A stretch of 12,797 nucleotides of DNA from contig CAYRGA010000050.1 in assembly GCA_964423705.1 (NCBI GenBank), positions 1 through 12,797 on the forward strand, in the 5' to 3' direction. Position 1 is the first letter of the stretch. Each line of letters opens with the position of its first letter. The notes beneath the pieces were generated by a model. It ran no database searches and had not been told where the DNA came from. It saw only the letters and a list, made by a program, of their open reading frames with translations. The translations under genes and the position numbers were made by a program. This document shows positions 1 through 7,443 of the stretch, in pieces. The stretch is from CAKSIN01 sp964423705. GTDB lineage: Bacteria; Bacillota; Clostridia; UMGS1810.

Positions 1-97
1 GTATAGCATACTGTATCGGCAAAGTGAAGTTTGTTTTTTGGGTACATTTTTCATAAAACAAGTGCCGTCGCACATACAACAACGTACGTAAATGCAT

Positions 98-134
98 TAA
101 AAAGAGCTCCGCCGCACATATACGGCAGAGCTCT
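98..134 (-). terminator. Intrinsic terminator of the kinase/regulator operon
   Basis: The repeat AGAGCTC (103-109) / GAGCTCT (128-134) continues inward as GCCG (111-114) / CGGC (123-126) past one C-A mismatch, with an eight-base loop. On the minus strand the stem runs directly into TTTTT. It starts 15 bases after the regulator stop codon. The remaining bases 1-97 show no gene or site I can support. Confidence 0.85.
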
Positions 135-149
135 GTAAACAGCATTTTT

Positions 150-839
150 TTACAACATTGAATTGTCATTTTCAAAAATTTTGAGCTTTTTGAGAACAGT
201 GATAAGCTCCTTCATGGATTTACAGTTGAGTTTTTTCAAAATCTTTGATGCGCAAGTTCTTACCGTACATTCCTCAACCACATTTTTCTCGGCAATTTCT
301 CTGTATGATAATCCTTTATAAATATCACGCAGAGTATTGTATTCTCTTGGTGACAGCTTTACAATGTAATCCAAAATAAACAGCAGACTCTTGTGACTGC
401 TGTAAAGCTGCTTTGTTTCTCGCTTAAAAGCATCCATAACATTATCTGAAGGCGATTTATCAAAAAGCTTGTCGTATTCCTCACGGATTTTATTCAGAGT
501 TTCGTCGGCACTTGTGCTTTTTATCACGTATCCCGCTGCACCGCTGAGCAATGACAAAAAAATATATTCATCGTCCTCATAGCTTGTAAGCATGATAATC
601 ACTGTATCGGCAGACAGCTTTTTTATTTCCGGTATCAACTCTATTCCCGATTTTTCATCTTCCATCTGAATATCCAAAAGCAGTACATCGGGCTTTTCGG
701 ATTTAATCATTTTAATGCACTCTGCGGAATCATATGCACACCATATGCACTCCATATCCTCACAGCTGTTTACCTGCATACTGTATCCCTTGCACACGTA
801 AGCAGCATCATCACATATCGCAACCTTGATTTTGCTCAT
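150..839 (-). CDS. NarL/LuxR-type response regulator
   Basis: A 229-aa cytoplasmic regulator. The receiver domain spans about residues 4-120, with the acidic pair Asp10-Asp11, phosphoacceptor Asp56 (VLLLDIQM), Thr85 (MLTSYED) and Lys107 (VIKSTSADE), so all key positions are present. A linker of about 40 residues leads to a LuxR/GerE-type helix-turn-helix at about 160-220 (LSPREYNTLRDIYKGLSYREIAEK, then TVRTCASKILKKL). The gene starts four bases after the kinase stop codon, with its GGAGG site (849-853) inside the 3' end of the kinase gene, so the two are translationally linked partners. Its targets are not known; the operators may include the inverted repeats at 2445-2527. The stop codon is followed after 15 bases by an intrinsic terminator. 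Confidence 0.93.
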   Translation of the reverse strand: MSKIKVAICDDAAYVCKGYSMQVNSCEDMECIWCAYDSAECIKMIKSEKPDVLLLDIQMEDEKSGIELIPEIKKLSADTVIIMLTSYEDDEYIFLSLLSGAAGYVIKSTSADETLNKIREEYDKLFDKSPSDNVMDAFKRETKQLYSSHKSLLFILDYIVKLSPREYNTLRDIYKGLSYREIAEKNVVEECTVRTCASKILKKLNCKSMKELITVLKKLKIFENDNSML

Positions 840-843
840 ATCA

Positions 844-2325
844 TCATACCTCCGCTTTAGGAAAAACTATTTTGAATTGTGCATACTCACCGACCTTGCT
901 CACGACACGAATTTCGCCGCGATGCTTCACAATTACGTTTTTGACATAATTAAGTCCTATGCCGCCGCACGCACTTTTCGTTTTCGTAGAATAAAACGAC
1001 CTGAATATCTTTGAATAATCTTTTTTGTTTATACCCGTTCCATTATCGGTAAGGGTTATCATACCGAATTCTTCTTCGGAAATAATATTAATTTCTATGA
1101 CCGGACTGCGCTCAGTCCTTTTAACAGCTTCAACAGCATTTATAATCAGATTGGTTACAGCTTCTGTCAAAAGCTCTCTGTCACCGTTTATAATAAAGCT
1201 CCGGTCCATGTAATTGCCGATTATCTTGGCTTTTCCGTCCGATATGCACTTTTGAACCGCCGAAGCTATACATTCTGAAAAATCAAGTTTTTCAAAGCGA
1301 AACTTCTTTATGGTGAGTCGGCTCAAATTCTTTTCGAGAATCGAAAGCTGGCTGTTAGCAATGTCATCTATAATACGTAAATTTTCATTTACATTGTCAG
1401 GAATACCGTCGGAATTTCTCAATGCCAGATTCGTCTGCTGACCGATGGCAAGAAATGCATTTTTATATACATGCATGTTCATGGACATGTACTTATTGAG
1501 CGTTTTGTCAAAATCAAAAATCTTATCTATCAAAAATCCCGAATCAACTCTGAGCGTGCCAAAGAAGAATATCAGGAACATTACGACCCCGAAAACCAAA
1601 AAATACAAAAAGGATGCAAGAATAAATCCGCCCAAATCCACACCCGGCACCATAACATTTTCGGGAATTTTATACAGAGATACATTTGTGATAAAAACAG
1701 GCTTGAAAACCGTATACACGAAAGTATGGTAAACGAATGAATCCACCAAAAATATGCTTGATAATTCAACCAGCAGAAATTTTCTCTTAGTGAAAATCTT
1801 TGTTTTCACAATAGCTCTCAGTGCTGTAATATATGGTATTAACACATATATTGCAAGTAAGCCCGAACCAATATATTTCATATTTTCAAGCAGAAATTTA
1901 AATAATTGTCCGTATTTTACCGATATGTTAGTCTGTATAAAAAAGTAATATAATGCCTGAAAATCCATACATACAAAGAACATTATTATCGGAACAGCCA
2001 TCAAACACGCAAGATACCACCTGAGCTTCGTCGTGAATCTTATCTCCACAACAGAAAATACCATATATAGTGCAAGACAAGCATTGTATAAGCGCGAGAG
2101 CTTTATGTGATCCAGTCCGAGTGATTTTATAGCGAGATAAATTCTGTAATCCGCTCCTATGATACGTCCGTAAGAAAATGATTTCGTAAGGTACATCGTA
2201 CCTACTATCATCATTACGGAAACGAGAAGCATTTTCAAGGTAATTACCGAAGCGAATTTATTTTTTATGCTAAATGCCGTCATTATAAGCATAACAACCA
2301 TAATAAACAAAGATATAATAAACAT
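844..2325 (-). CDS. Multi-pass membrane sensor histidine kinase
   Basis: The 493-aa protein starts at the ATG at 2325; an in-frame GTG at 2349 would add eight residues but lacks a ribosome site. The N-terminal ~260 residues hold about six or seven hydrophobic segments and no recognisable soluble sensor domain, so the signal may be read in the membrane. Then come a helix with MNMHVYKNAFLAI, where His285 is the probable phosphoacceptor (HxxKN type), and a HATPase domain. The latter has an N box (TNLIINAVEAV, Asn392 and Asn396), a G1 box (DNGTGI, from Asp427), an F box (IFRSFYSTK) and a G2 box (GGIGL, 454-458). It would autophosphorylate and pass the phosphate to the regulator encoded four bases downstream. 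Its position behind the GH74 gene suggests control of the polysaccharide genes, which is inference. Confidence 0.9.
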   Translation of the reverse strand: MFIISLFIMVVMLIMTAFSIKNKFASVITLKMLLVSVMMIVGTMYLTKSFSYGRIIGADYRIYLAIKSLGLDHIKLSRLYNACLALYMVFSVVEIRFTTKLRWYLACLMAVPIIMFFVCMDFQALYYFFIQTNISVKYGQLFKFLLENMKYIGSGLLAIYVLIPYITALRAIVKTKIFTKRKFLLVELSSIFLVDSFVYHTFVYTVFKPVFITNVSLYKIPENVMVPGVDLGGFILASFLYFLVFGVVMFLIFFFGTLRVDSGFLIDKIFDFDKTLNKYMSMNMHVYKNAFLAIGQQTNLALRNSDGIPDNVNENLRIIDDIANSQLSILEKNLSRLTIKKFRFEKLDFSECIASAVQKCISDGKAKIIGNYMDRSFIINGDRELLTEAVTNLIINAVEAVKRTERSPVIEINIISEEEFGMITLTDNGTGINKKDYSKIFRSFYSTKTKSACGGIGLNYVKNVIVKHRGEIRVVSKVGEYAQFKIVFPKAEV

Positions 2326-2331
2326 ATGTTT

Positions 2332-2339
2332 CACCGCCT
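2332..2339 (-). promoter_or_regulatory. Shine-Dalgarno site deciding the kinase start
   Basis: The minus strand reads AGGCGGTG, six bases before the ATG at 2323-2325. The longer GTG start at 2349 has no Shine-Dalgarno-like sequence; its upstream bases are ATTTTGATAAAAA. The ATG is therefore preferred. Confidence 0.7.
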
Positions 2340-2405
2340 GTATTATCACTTTTTATCAAAATCAGTGAACGATTTAGATGCCTCAAAATTCATTCTACCG
2401 TGAGT

Positions 2406-2433
2406 AAAAATGCTTGCTTGCAAGGGCATTTTT
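2406..2433 (-). terminator. Terminator-like hairpin: end of the GH74 transcript or attenuator in the kinase leader
   Basis: The repeat AAAAATGC (2406-2413) / GCATTTTT (2426-2433) forms an 8-bp stem, and its 3' arm on the minus strand ends in five T. It lies about 140 bases after the GH74 stop codon but downstream of the promoter candidates at 2496-2553. It could therefore end read-through from the GH74 gene, act on transcripts starting at the kinase promoter, or both. Confidence 0.5.
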
Positions 2434-2444
2434 GCGACGCCGTC

Positions 2445-2527
2445 AATTGACACATATCGGTCACACGACCGTAAAAGCCGATAGACTTTAAGAATTTTAT
2501 CACATAAAATTCTGCTATGTGTCAATT
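2445..2527. repeat. Nested inverted-repeat element (three-way-junction geometry) before the kinase gene
   Basis: An outer perfect 12-bp inverted repeat (AATTGACACATA at 2445-2456, TATGTGTCAATT at 2516-2527) encloses two further repeats. These are CGGTC/GACCG (2458-2462 and 2467-2471, loop ACAC), which can alternatively pair as ATCGG/CCGAT (2456-2460 and 2478-2482), and a perfect 10-bp repeat AGAATTTTAT/ATAAAATTCT (2491-2500 and 2504-2513, loop CAC). As RNA it would fold into a three-way junction. As DNA it offers operator-like palindromes overlapping the -10 and -35 sites. I do not recognise it as a known riboswitch. Confidence 0.75.
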
Positions 2528-2553
2528 ATAACACAATCCCCATTAACCTTCAA
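2496..2553 (-). promoter_or_regulatory. Overlapping promoter candidates for the histidine kinase/response regulator genes
   Basis: On the minus strand, TTGAAG (2548-2553) is separated by 17 bases from TATAAT (2525-2530). TG one base before it completes a perfect extended -10, which predicts a start near 2518. A second set overlaps it: TTGACA (2520-2525), an 18-base spacer and GATAAA (2496-2501), again with an upstream TG, predicting a start near 2489. The first has the better -10 and the second the better -35. Both lie inside or at the edge of the inverted repeats at 2445-2527, so a DNA-binding regulator could act here. Confidence 0.55.
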
Positions 2554-2573
2554 GCCGCAAAGCAACGATATTT

Positions 2574-5500
2574 TTATTCATCCGCTTTCACACGCTGCAA
2601 TGTACCTTTAACAATATCTTCTTTCGCTCTGAGCGGCGTAAGTGTTTCGAAGTCATTCCAGAAAAAAACAGCCGCTGATAAATTCGTCAAATGCTGTATT
2701 TCCGCTTTCTCACAAACATCCGCAAACTCGCCCGCATCAAGGTTTAAGACTTCAAGCTGTTTAACCGCCGCCGGACAACCACCGTCATACACTGCAAGAA
2801 TCGGAGTGATAGTAACGCCATCGTACGCACTTGTGATTCTTACATCATACTTTACAAAATCATCTGCTACCGTCACTACAGAATCTGACAGGAAAATCTT
2901 GTCGCTGTTTAATGCTTTAACATTAAAAACAATTTCGGTAAATGACGGATTTACACCGACACCGTCAAGACTTTTGATGTTATTGTCAATACATATAGTG
3001 TAGTCACCGTCCGTAAGCGGTGCTTGCATAACCAAAATACATTTTTTTAGACTTTCCGACATATTAACAGCCGATATTGTATATTTTTTTCCGCTTGTAT
3101 CCGTTATCGCAAATGAGCCGACCGGCAACTGCGGCATCTGCCGGTCAAAATTAAGCTCTATGAAAAATGGATTTTCAACTACCGAATTCTCTGCATAAAC
3201 TGTAACGGAAGTACCATACATGTAATTTAAAGATACCTCCAAAAGGCCTCTTGATTCTCCGCCGTCTGAAGTACTGTCATGCAATGTCGGATAACATATT
3301 TTAAAATATTTGGCTCCCATATCTTTAAGACTTCCACTGACTGAAGTATGCGTATAATATGCGGCAAACGAATACGCAGCCCCCTCAGGCGGGCTCACAT
3401 ACTTTGACGTATACTGACTGCCTTTTTGCAGTTCTGTCCAGCTTTTACCATCCGAAGATACATAAAATTTCCAAAGGGCATCATGACTTGTCGAATAATG
3501 GATTGTCTTTACGGTAAAATCATTAATGCATCCGTTGACACAATATACTACCTCGGCATTCGTTCCCTTTGCAGTCATTGCAGTATCATCACCGTCATAA
3601 TATATCCATTTCTTTAAATTTCCCTCTGTACATGAGTACATTTTGCTTGTATCTGCCACGTCATCAAAAAAATTTTTAACACCTTCGCTAAGCTCCGTTG
3701 CACAAAATTCAAGTTTTCTGTAATCGAGGTACACATGGCATTGTGACAGACTTTTCAACGATTCGGATATGTACACCGTATACATATAATCCTCTTTTAA
3801 ATTTTCATTCATAGCGAGCTTTACTGTTTTCAGGTCGCGGCTGAGTGTTATCGTATCGATTGAAACTGCACCGCCCTCACTGTCACATACGGAAAATGCC
3901 GTTTTGTTTACGCTATCCGAGTCAAGTGCCTCAGTAAATTCTATAAAAACAGTAGCGTTTTCAACATCGGCAATCTTAGCAACAAGCTCATTATACTCGC
4001 CCGGAATTTTTGCCTTTAATACGCTTCTGCCCGCAGTCGAAATATACACGGTTCCATAGGTACGCTTGTCACCGCAGATTTCCAAGGCGTTTCCTAAACC
4101 GAACTCCGGTGGATTCAGCTTAATCCAGCTTTTTCCGCTATCATCCGAACGATATATTCCACGAACGCCGTAGTACTCTGCCAAGACATACAGAGCAGGC
4201 TTGCCGACATCCGATACAGGTGCCCCGAGGCTAAATGCTTCGACATGATTTACATACGGAATCCGTTTTACCTCTTTTCCGAAATTATCAGCTTTAAAAA
4301 GTCCGTTTTCATATGTGGAGAACCACACTTCCCCGGCTTTTTGCGGGTTTGCCTCGATTGAGCTCCTCAAGAAATCACCATATTGCTGAGGTTTATTTTC
4401 TATTCCGCTCGGTACAAAGGTTTTACCGCCATCCGTGCTCACATAAAAAATACCGTTTGCGACATCATTAATATAAAATACATCCGCTGTCTGCCTGTCC
4501 GCTGCAAGTACTCTGCGCTGGTACTGACCGCTTGCCGTAAGAACAGAGCTGTCTATTCCGACACTTCTGTTCCAGGTTCTTCCGAAGTCATCCGAGTAAA
4601 GCACTCCGCTGCTTGATGAACCGTCCGTTACAATGCCGACCGCCACAATCGACGGATATATGTTTCTGCCGACTTTACCGCTTACAGCTACATTTCCGTG
4701 CGATATGCCGAACAGTTCTTTTAAATTATTCTTATAATATTCAAAGCGCTGTCCGTTATCATCCGAAGAAGCCACACCTATAATCGTTCCGCCCGTGTTT
4801 TTGAAAAAAGCCGCGACATAGTCAGAATTTTCGGCACAGTAATCAAATGCTGAGATTTCCTGTGCATATGTAAAATTACGGCTCAGTGTATCGTCGTACA
4901 TATTATTGATTTTATTTACAGCCGAGTAATCCGACGTGTCCGTTATACGAAAGCCGCTGAAATCCAAATTTCCGGTGAAAAGCCTCGCTTCTCCGTTTGA
5001 CGGTGTGGACACAGAATATGAAAACAGTTCGTCTACACCGCATATTTCCACAGTATACTCCGATGAATCGGAAAGTACATCCGATGTGTGATACAATGCG
5101 ACGCCGTTTCCTATCCACGCACCGAGTTTACCACCTGTCATATATGCCTTTATGCATTTAAAATCATATTTAATTCCGGTGCACCAATAGCTGCTTGATT
5201 TGAGCCTATCGGTATCATCGGCACCCACCGACACACTCCATTCACCACCGTCTGCACTGTAATACAATCTGTTTTCACTTCGTCCGCAGGTGAACAATAT
5301 TTTCCTGCCGACTTCATCGTATGCGGCATCAATGGTATAATCTATCATTTCCTCCGGTGCTTCCAGCTTTGTCCACACATTGTTTTCAAACATATAAAGC
5401 ACAGCTGTGGAGGTGATATTTCCCGACGGCAAATCCGATGCATAAATTGTTTTGCCAAGTGCACGAAGCATCATCACATTTTTCGGACTGCCGTTAAGAT

Positions 5501-7274
5501 ATTCCCATTTGTCGTCTGCTAAGCGGTAAACACCGCCGACAGTATCAGGGCTCGGGTTAACTCCCACATACATTACTCCCTCGGAATCAAACACTATGCT
5601 GCGTATTCCCGCATCACGATTCGGTTCATCGACATTCGACCAGGTTGGACTAAATCCGCACGGTATCGCTTCCTCTCTGCTCCAATGCAACCCGCTGTCC
5701 AAGCTTTTCCACAAGCCGTCATACTGAGTTGCGCACCATACTATAGCAGAATCCGACGGGTCAACAGCTATACATTCACCGGCGTATCTCGACGGTGCGT
5801 ATCCGCAGTGAAACGGAACATTTAGGTCGCTTTTTATCCAGCTTTCTCCCCTGTCAGTCGATTTTAGCAAACATCCGTTTTTCTGCCAGTTTCCTCCGCA
5901 GGCAATATATACGATATTTTTATCCGACGGGTCAAGCGCAATGCCCGCCACAGCATAATCGGTACGATTTTCAATACTGAAGCTGTCATTTAACGGATTC
6001 CATTCTCTTTTTTCTGAATCCCAGCGATAAGCACCGCCCACGTCAGTGCGCGCATATACAATATTACTGTCTTGAGGATGCATTGCAAATCCGACCGTCA
6101 TTCCGCCTCCTCCGATTTTTACATTGCTCCATTCATAGTCGACAGGAATGGTGTCGGGAGCGGTATGAAAATAAATTTTATCCGTTTCGGATTGTTTTCC
6201 GTCGGCAAACTTGAAGCGACTGTCTATACAAAGACTATAATCCATATTAAATTCCGGTGAAGCACTCAATTTAAGCACGGCAGATTTTCCGTCTGCGGAT
6301 AAAACTGCGCTATCCACACTCAGACCGTTATTTAAAGTAAACATTTCCGCCGAAAGCTCCGATACCTCTTTGCCAAAATGTATTTCCAACTTGTCATCGG
6401 CGTGAACTCCGGCACTGTTATATAAAAACACATCCGCAGCATCTACGCACCACAGCGTACCACTTCCGAGCATAGCGGCAGATTTTGAATGTCCGCTGTC
6501 CGAATAGATTTTCGGAAATTCAATTCTCAGATATTTCACCCCTGACGGTAATGTACCCTCAGGAGCGGTATTAATTCTGCATGTTGACCATGTCCATGAT
6601 GGGTCGGGATAATCGATCGATTTTTCCGATGTATAGTCATCGCCCTCTGTCAAAAGCTTGTATTCCGTGCCGTTTTCCGAAACATAAAATTTAAAAAAAG
6701 TCGAAGTATCTCTTTTTCCATGTATACAGGTATAGAAAGAAAAGCCGTTTATCCCGTCCTCACTGTAATACACGGCACTGCCGCTTCCGTCAAATTCGGG
6801 AGCAAAGAATGAATTTCCGTTTAAGCTGTATGTACACAAATCATCTGCACGAATAAGTTTTTCAAACGAAGAATTATCCTCCAAAACCGCAAATGATTTC
6901 CCGGTAACGGAAAGTGTCTTAAAAAACAAATATTTATGAGCATCATCTACCTCATTTCCCGATTCTGAGAGCACATCACCTATGGCAAGATTGTATTCAC
7001 CACCGGATAAAAGTTCATGTTCCAGCGAAAGTATACAGGTTCTTCCGTCATCATTTAAATGTGCATCGATTACATTCGGACCGTCACATATCACAAAGTC
7101 AGAGGATGAAATACTGCTTTCAAGCATTTTTTCGTCAAATACCACTTTCAAACAATCTGAGGCTTCGGCAGGAGAAGAAATGTATGCACCTATGCCCGAC
7201 GCCGATACCGAAAACGGTATAATGGATGCCATGCCAAAAGCTGCCATAAAACCTATATACTTACATAATTTCAT
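2574..7274 (-). CDS. Secreted multidomain GH74 xyloglucanase-type glycoside hydrolase (1566 aa)
   Basis: The ATG at 7274 follows a GGAGG site. A signal peptide spans residues 1-25 (cleavage probably after VSA). Order of domains: Ig-like (SbsA/Big_5 type) about 27-119; YVS/YLKI module about 121-287; Ig-like about 288-372; GH74 double propeller about 380-1090; Ig-like about 1096-1192; second module about 1198-1354; Ig-like about 1356-1453; C-terminal FFWND module about 1455-1555. YARTDVGGAYRW holds the expected catalytic base, Asp411. GNLDFSGFR aligns with the catalytic-acid motif, giving Asp771. GH74 enzymes hydrolyse the beta-1,4-glucan backbone of xyloglucan outside the cell; the substrate here is inferred from the family. 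No dockerin, CBM of a named family, S-layer homology domain or LPXTG is visible. The protein has about 32 cysteines, many for an exported protein. The 169 bases upstream show no convincing promoter, so read-through from upstream genes is possible. Confidence 0.93.
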   Translation of the reverse strand: MKLCKYIGFMAAFGMASIIPFSVSASGIGAYISSPAEASDCLKVVFDEKMLESSISSSDFVICDGPNVIDAHLNDDGRTCILSLEHELLSGGEYNLAIGDVLSESGNEVDDAHKYLFFKTLSVTGKSFAVLEDNSSFEKLIRADDLCTYSLNGNSFFAPEFDGSGSAVYYSEDGINGFSFYTCIHGKRDTSTFFKFYVSENGTEYKLLTEGDDYTSEKSIDYPDPSWTWSTCRINTAPEGTLPSGVKYLRIEFPKIYSDSGHSKSAAMLGSGTLWCVDAADVFLYNSAGVHADDKLEIHFGKEVSELSAEMFTLNNGLSVDSAVLSADGKSAVLKLSASPEFNMDYSLCIDSRFKFADGKQSETDKIYFHTAPDTIPVDYEWSNVKIGGGGMTVGFAMHPQDSNIVYARTDVGGAYRWDSEKREWNPLNDSFSIENRTDYAVAGIALDPSDKNIVYIACGGNWQKNGCLLKSTDRGESWIKSDLNVPFHCGYAPSRYAGECIAVDPSDSAIVWCATQYDGLWKSLDSGLHWSREEAIPCGFSPTWSNVDEPNRDAGIRSIVFDSEGVMYVGVNPSPDTVGGVYRLADDKWEYLNGSPKNVMMLRALGKTIYASDLPSGNITSTAVLYMFENNVWTKLEAPEEMIDYTIDAAYDEVGRKILFTCGRSENRLYYSADGGEWSVSVGADDTDRLKSSSYWCTGIKYDFKCIKAYMTGGKLGAWIGNGVALYHTSDVLSDSSEYTVEICGVDELFSYSVSTPSNGEARLFTGNLDFSGFRITDTSDYSAVNKINNMYDDTLSRNFTYAQEISAFDYCAENSDYVAAFFKNTGGTIIGVASSDDNGQRFEYYKNNLKELFGISHGNVAVSGKVGRNIYPSIVAVGIVTDGSSSSGVLYSDDFGRTWNRSVGIDSSVLTASGQYQRRVLAADRQTADVFYINDVANGIFYVSTDGGKTFVPSGIENKPQQYGDFLRSSIEANPQKAGEVWFSTYENGLFKADNFGKEVKRIPYVNHVEAFSLGAPVSDVGKPALYVLAEYYGVRGIYRSDDSGKSWIKLNPPEFGLGNALEICGDKRTYGTVYISTAGRSVLKAKIPGEYNELVAKIADVENATVFIEFTEALDSDSVNKTAFSVCDSEGGAVSIDTITLSRDLKTVKLAMNENLKEDYMYTVYISESLKSLSQCHVYLDYRKLEFCATELSEGVKNFFDDVADTSKMYSCTEGNLKKWIYYDGDDTAMTAKGTNAEVVYCVNGCINDFTVKTIHYSTSHDALWKFYVSSDGKSWTELQKGSQYTSKYVSPPEGAAYSFAAYYTHTSVSGSLKDMGAKYFKICYPTLHDSTSDGGESRGLLEVSLNYMYGTSVTVYAENSVVENPFFIELNFDRQMPQLPVGSFAITDTSGKKYTISAVNMSESLKKCILVMQAPLTDGDYTICIDNNIKSLDGVGVNPSFTEIVFNVKALNSDKIFLSDSVVTVADDFVKYDVRITSAYDGVTITPILAVYDGGCPAAVKQLEVLNLDAGEFADVCEKAEIQHLTNLSAAVFFWNDFETLTPLRAKEDIVKGTLQRVKADE
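3213..3683 (-). repeat. YVSxDG/YLKIxFP module, copy C-terminal to the GH74 domain
   Basis: Residues about 1198-1354 contain WKFYVSSDGKSWTELQ (1268-1283), MGAKYFKICYP (1319-1329) and LLEVSLNYMYG (1344-1354). It is again flanked by Ig-like domains, mirroring the N-terminal copy. Confidence 0.65.
4005..6137 (-). other. GH74 catalytic double beta-propeller domain
   Basis: Residues 380-1090 start with EWSNVKIGGGGMTVGFAMHP and YARTDVGGAYRW, the typical GH74 opening. Sortilin/Asp-box-like turns follow: STDRGESW (472-479), SLDSGLHW (524-531), SADGGEW, SDDFGRTW, STDGGKTF and SDDSGKSW. They end with ICGDKRTYGTVYISTAGR, the usual closing blade. The codons for Asp411 (6042-6044) and Asp771 (4962-4964) were checked on the DNA. 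The two acids are 360 residues apart; in the well-studied GH74 enzymes I recall the spacing is somewhat over 400, so some blades or loops are probably shorter here. Confidence 0.88.
6414..6914 (-). repeat. YVSxDG/YLKIxFP module, copy N-terminal to the GH74 domain
   Basis: Residues about 121-287 of the GH74 protein contain FKFYVSENGTEYKLL (195-209), LPSGVKYLRIEFP (242-254) and a closing strand DAADVFLYN. This matches the anchor order of the modules in the two upstream secreted proteins, although sequence identity is low. It sits between two Ig-like domains. Confidence 0.65.
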
Positions 7275-7383
7275 ATACCAAACCTCCGAAGTAATTCATA
7301 ATATTACCACAATTTATTTAATGCCTCTGCGGCAGCGTTCAAAGTCTTGTATTTACTAATAAGATAACATACACATTAAGACC

Positions 7384-7429
7384 AAAAAGTCGTGACGGCG
7401 TGCCCCTTACGCTTAAAAGCAGCACGCCG
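7384..7429 (-). terminator. Possible intrinsic terminator after the 527-aa protein gene
   Basis: An inverted repeat CGGCGTGC (7396-7403) / GCACGCCG (7422-7429) begins 14 bases after the stop codon. On the minus strand the stem is followed, after seven bases, by a run of five T (7384-7388). The gap between stem and T run is longer than usual, so termination may be partial and some transcripts may continue into the GH74 gene. Confidence 0.5.
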
Positions 7430-7443
7430 CCGAATTTATTATT

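Noticed and set aside
1..97. Gene or regulatory element at the left edge
   Set aside because: No open frame, hairpin or promoter with acceptable match was found; it is downstream of the regulator terminator and too short to judge.
826..1014. Small plus-strand frame across the kinase/regulator junction
   Set aside because: It covers conserved kinase G2-box sequence on the opposite strand and has no independent support.
2326..2349. GTG start giving a 501-aa kinase
   Set aside because: No Shine-Dalgarno site precedes it and the GTG lies in a hairpin; the ATG at 2325 has AGGCGGTG at ideal spacing.
2445..2527. Insertion-sequence remnant or MITE with 12-bp terminal repeats
   Set aside because: There is no flanking target duplication or transposase remnant, and the inner repeats are better explained as operator or RNA structure. 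Kept open only through the copy-number test listed in the findings.
2406..2530. Known riboswitch (such as a cyclic-di-GMP class I aptamer) in the kinase leader
   Set aside because: The GTCGCAAA stretch recalls part of that aptamer, but the other conserved segments and the helix order are absent, so I do not assign a class.
6982..7359. Plus-strand open frame of 125 codons over the GH74 gene start
   Set aside because: It overlaps the signal peptide and first Ig-like domain of the GH74 gene. The translation has low-complexity Ser-rich character typical of a shadow frame.
7275..7395. Promoter directly upstream of the GH74 gene
   Set aside because: TG-preceded TATCTT and TAATAT sequences occur, but neither has a -35 match at suitable spacing. 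The TGCC/GGCA hairpin at 7322-7334 is too short to support a regulatory call.
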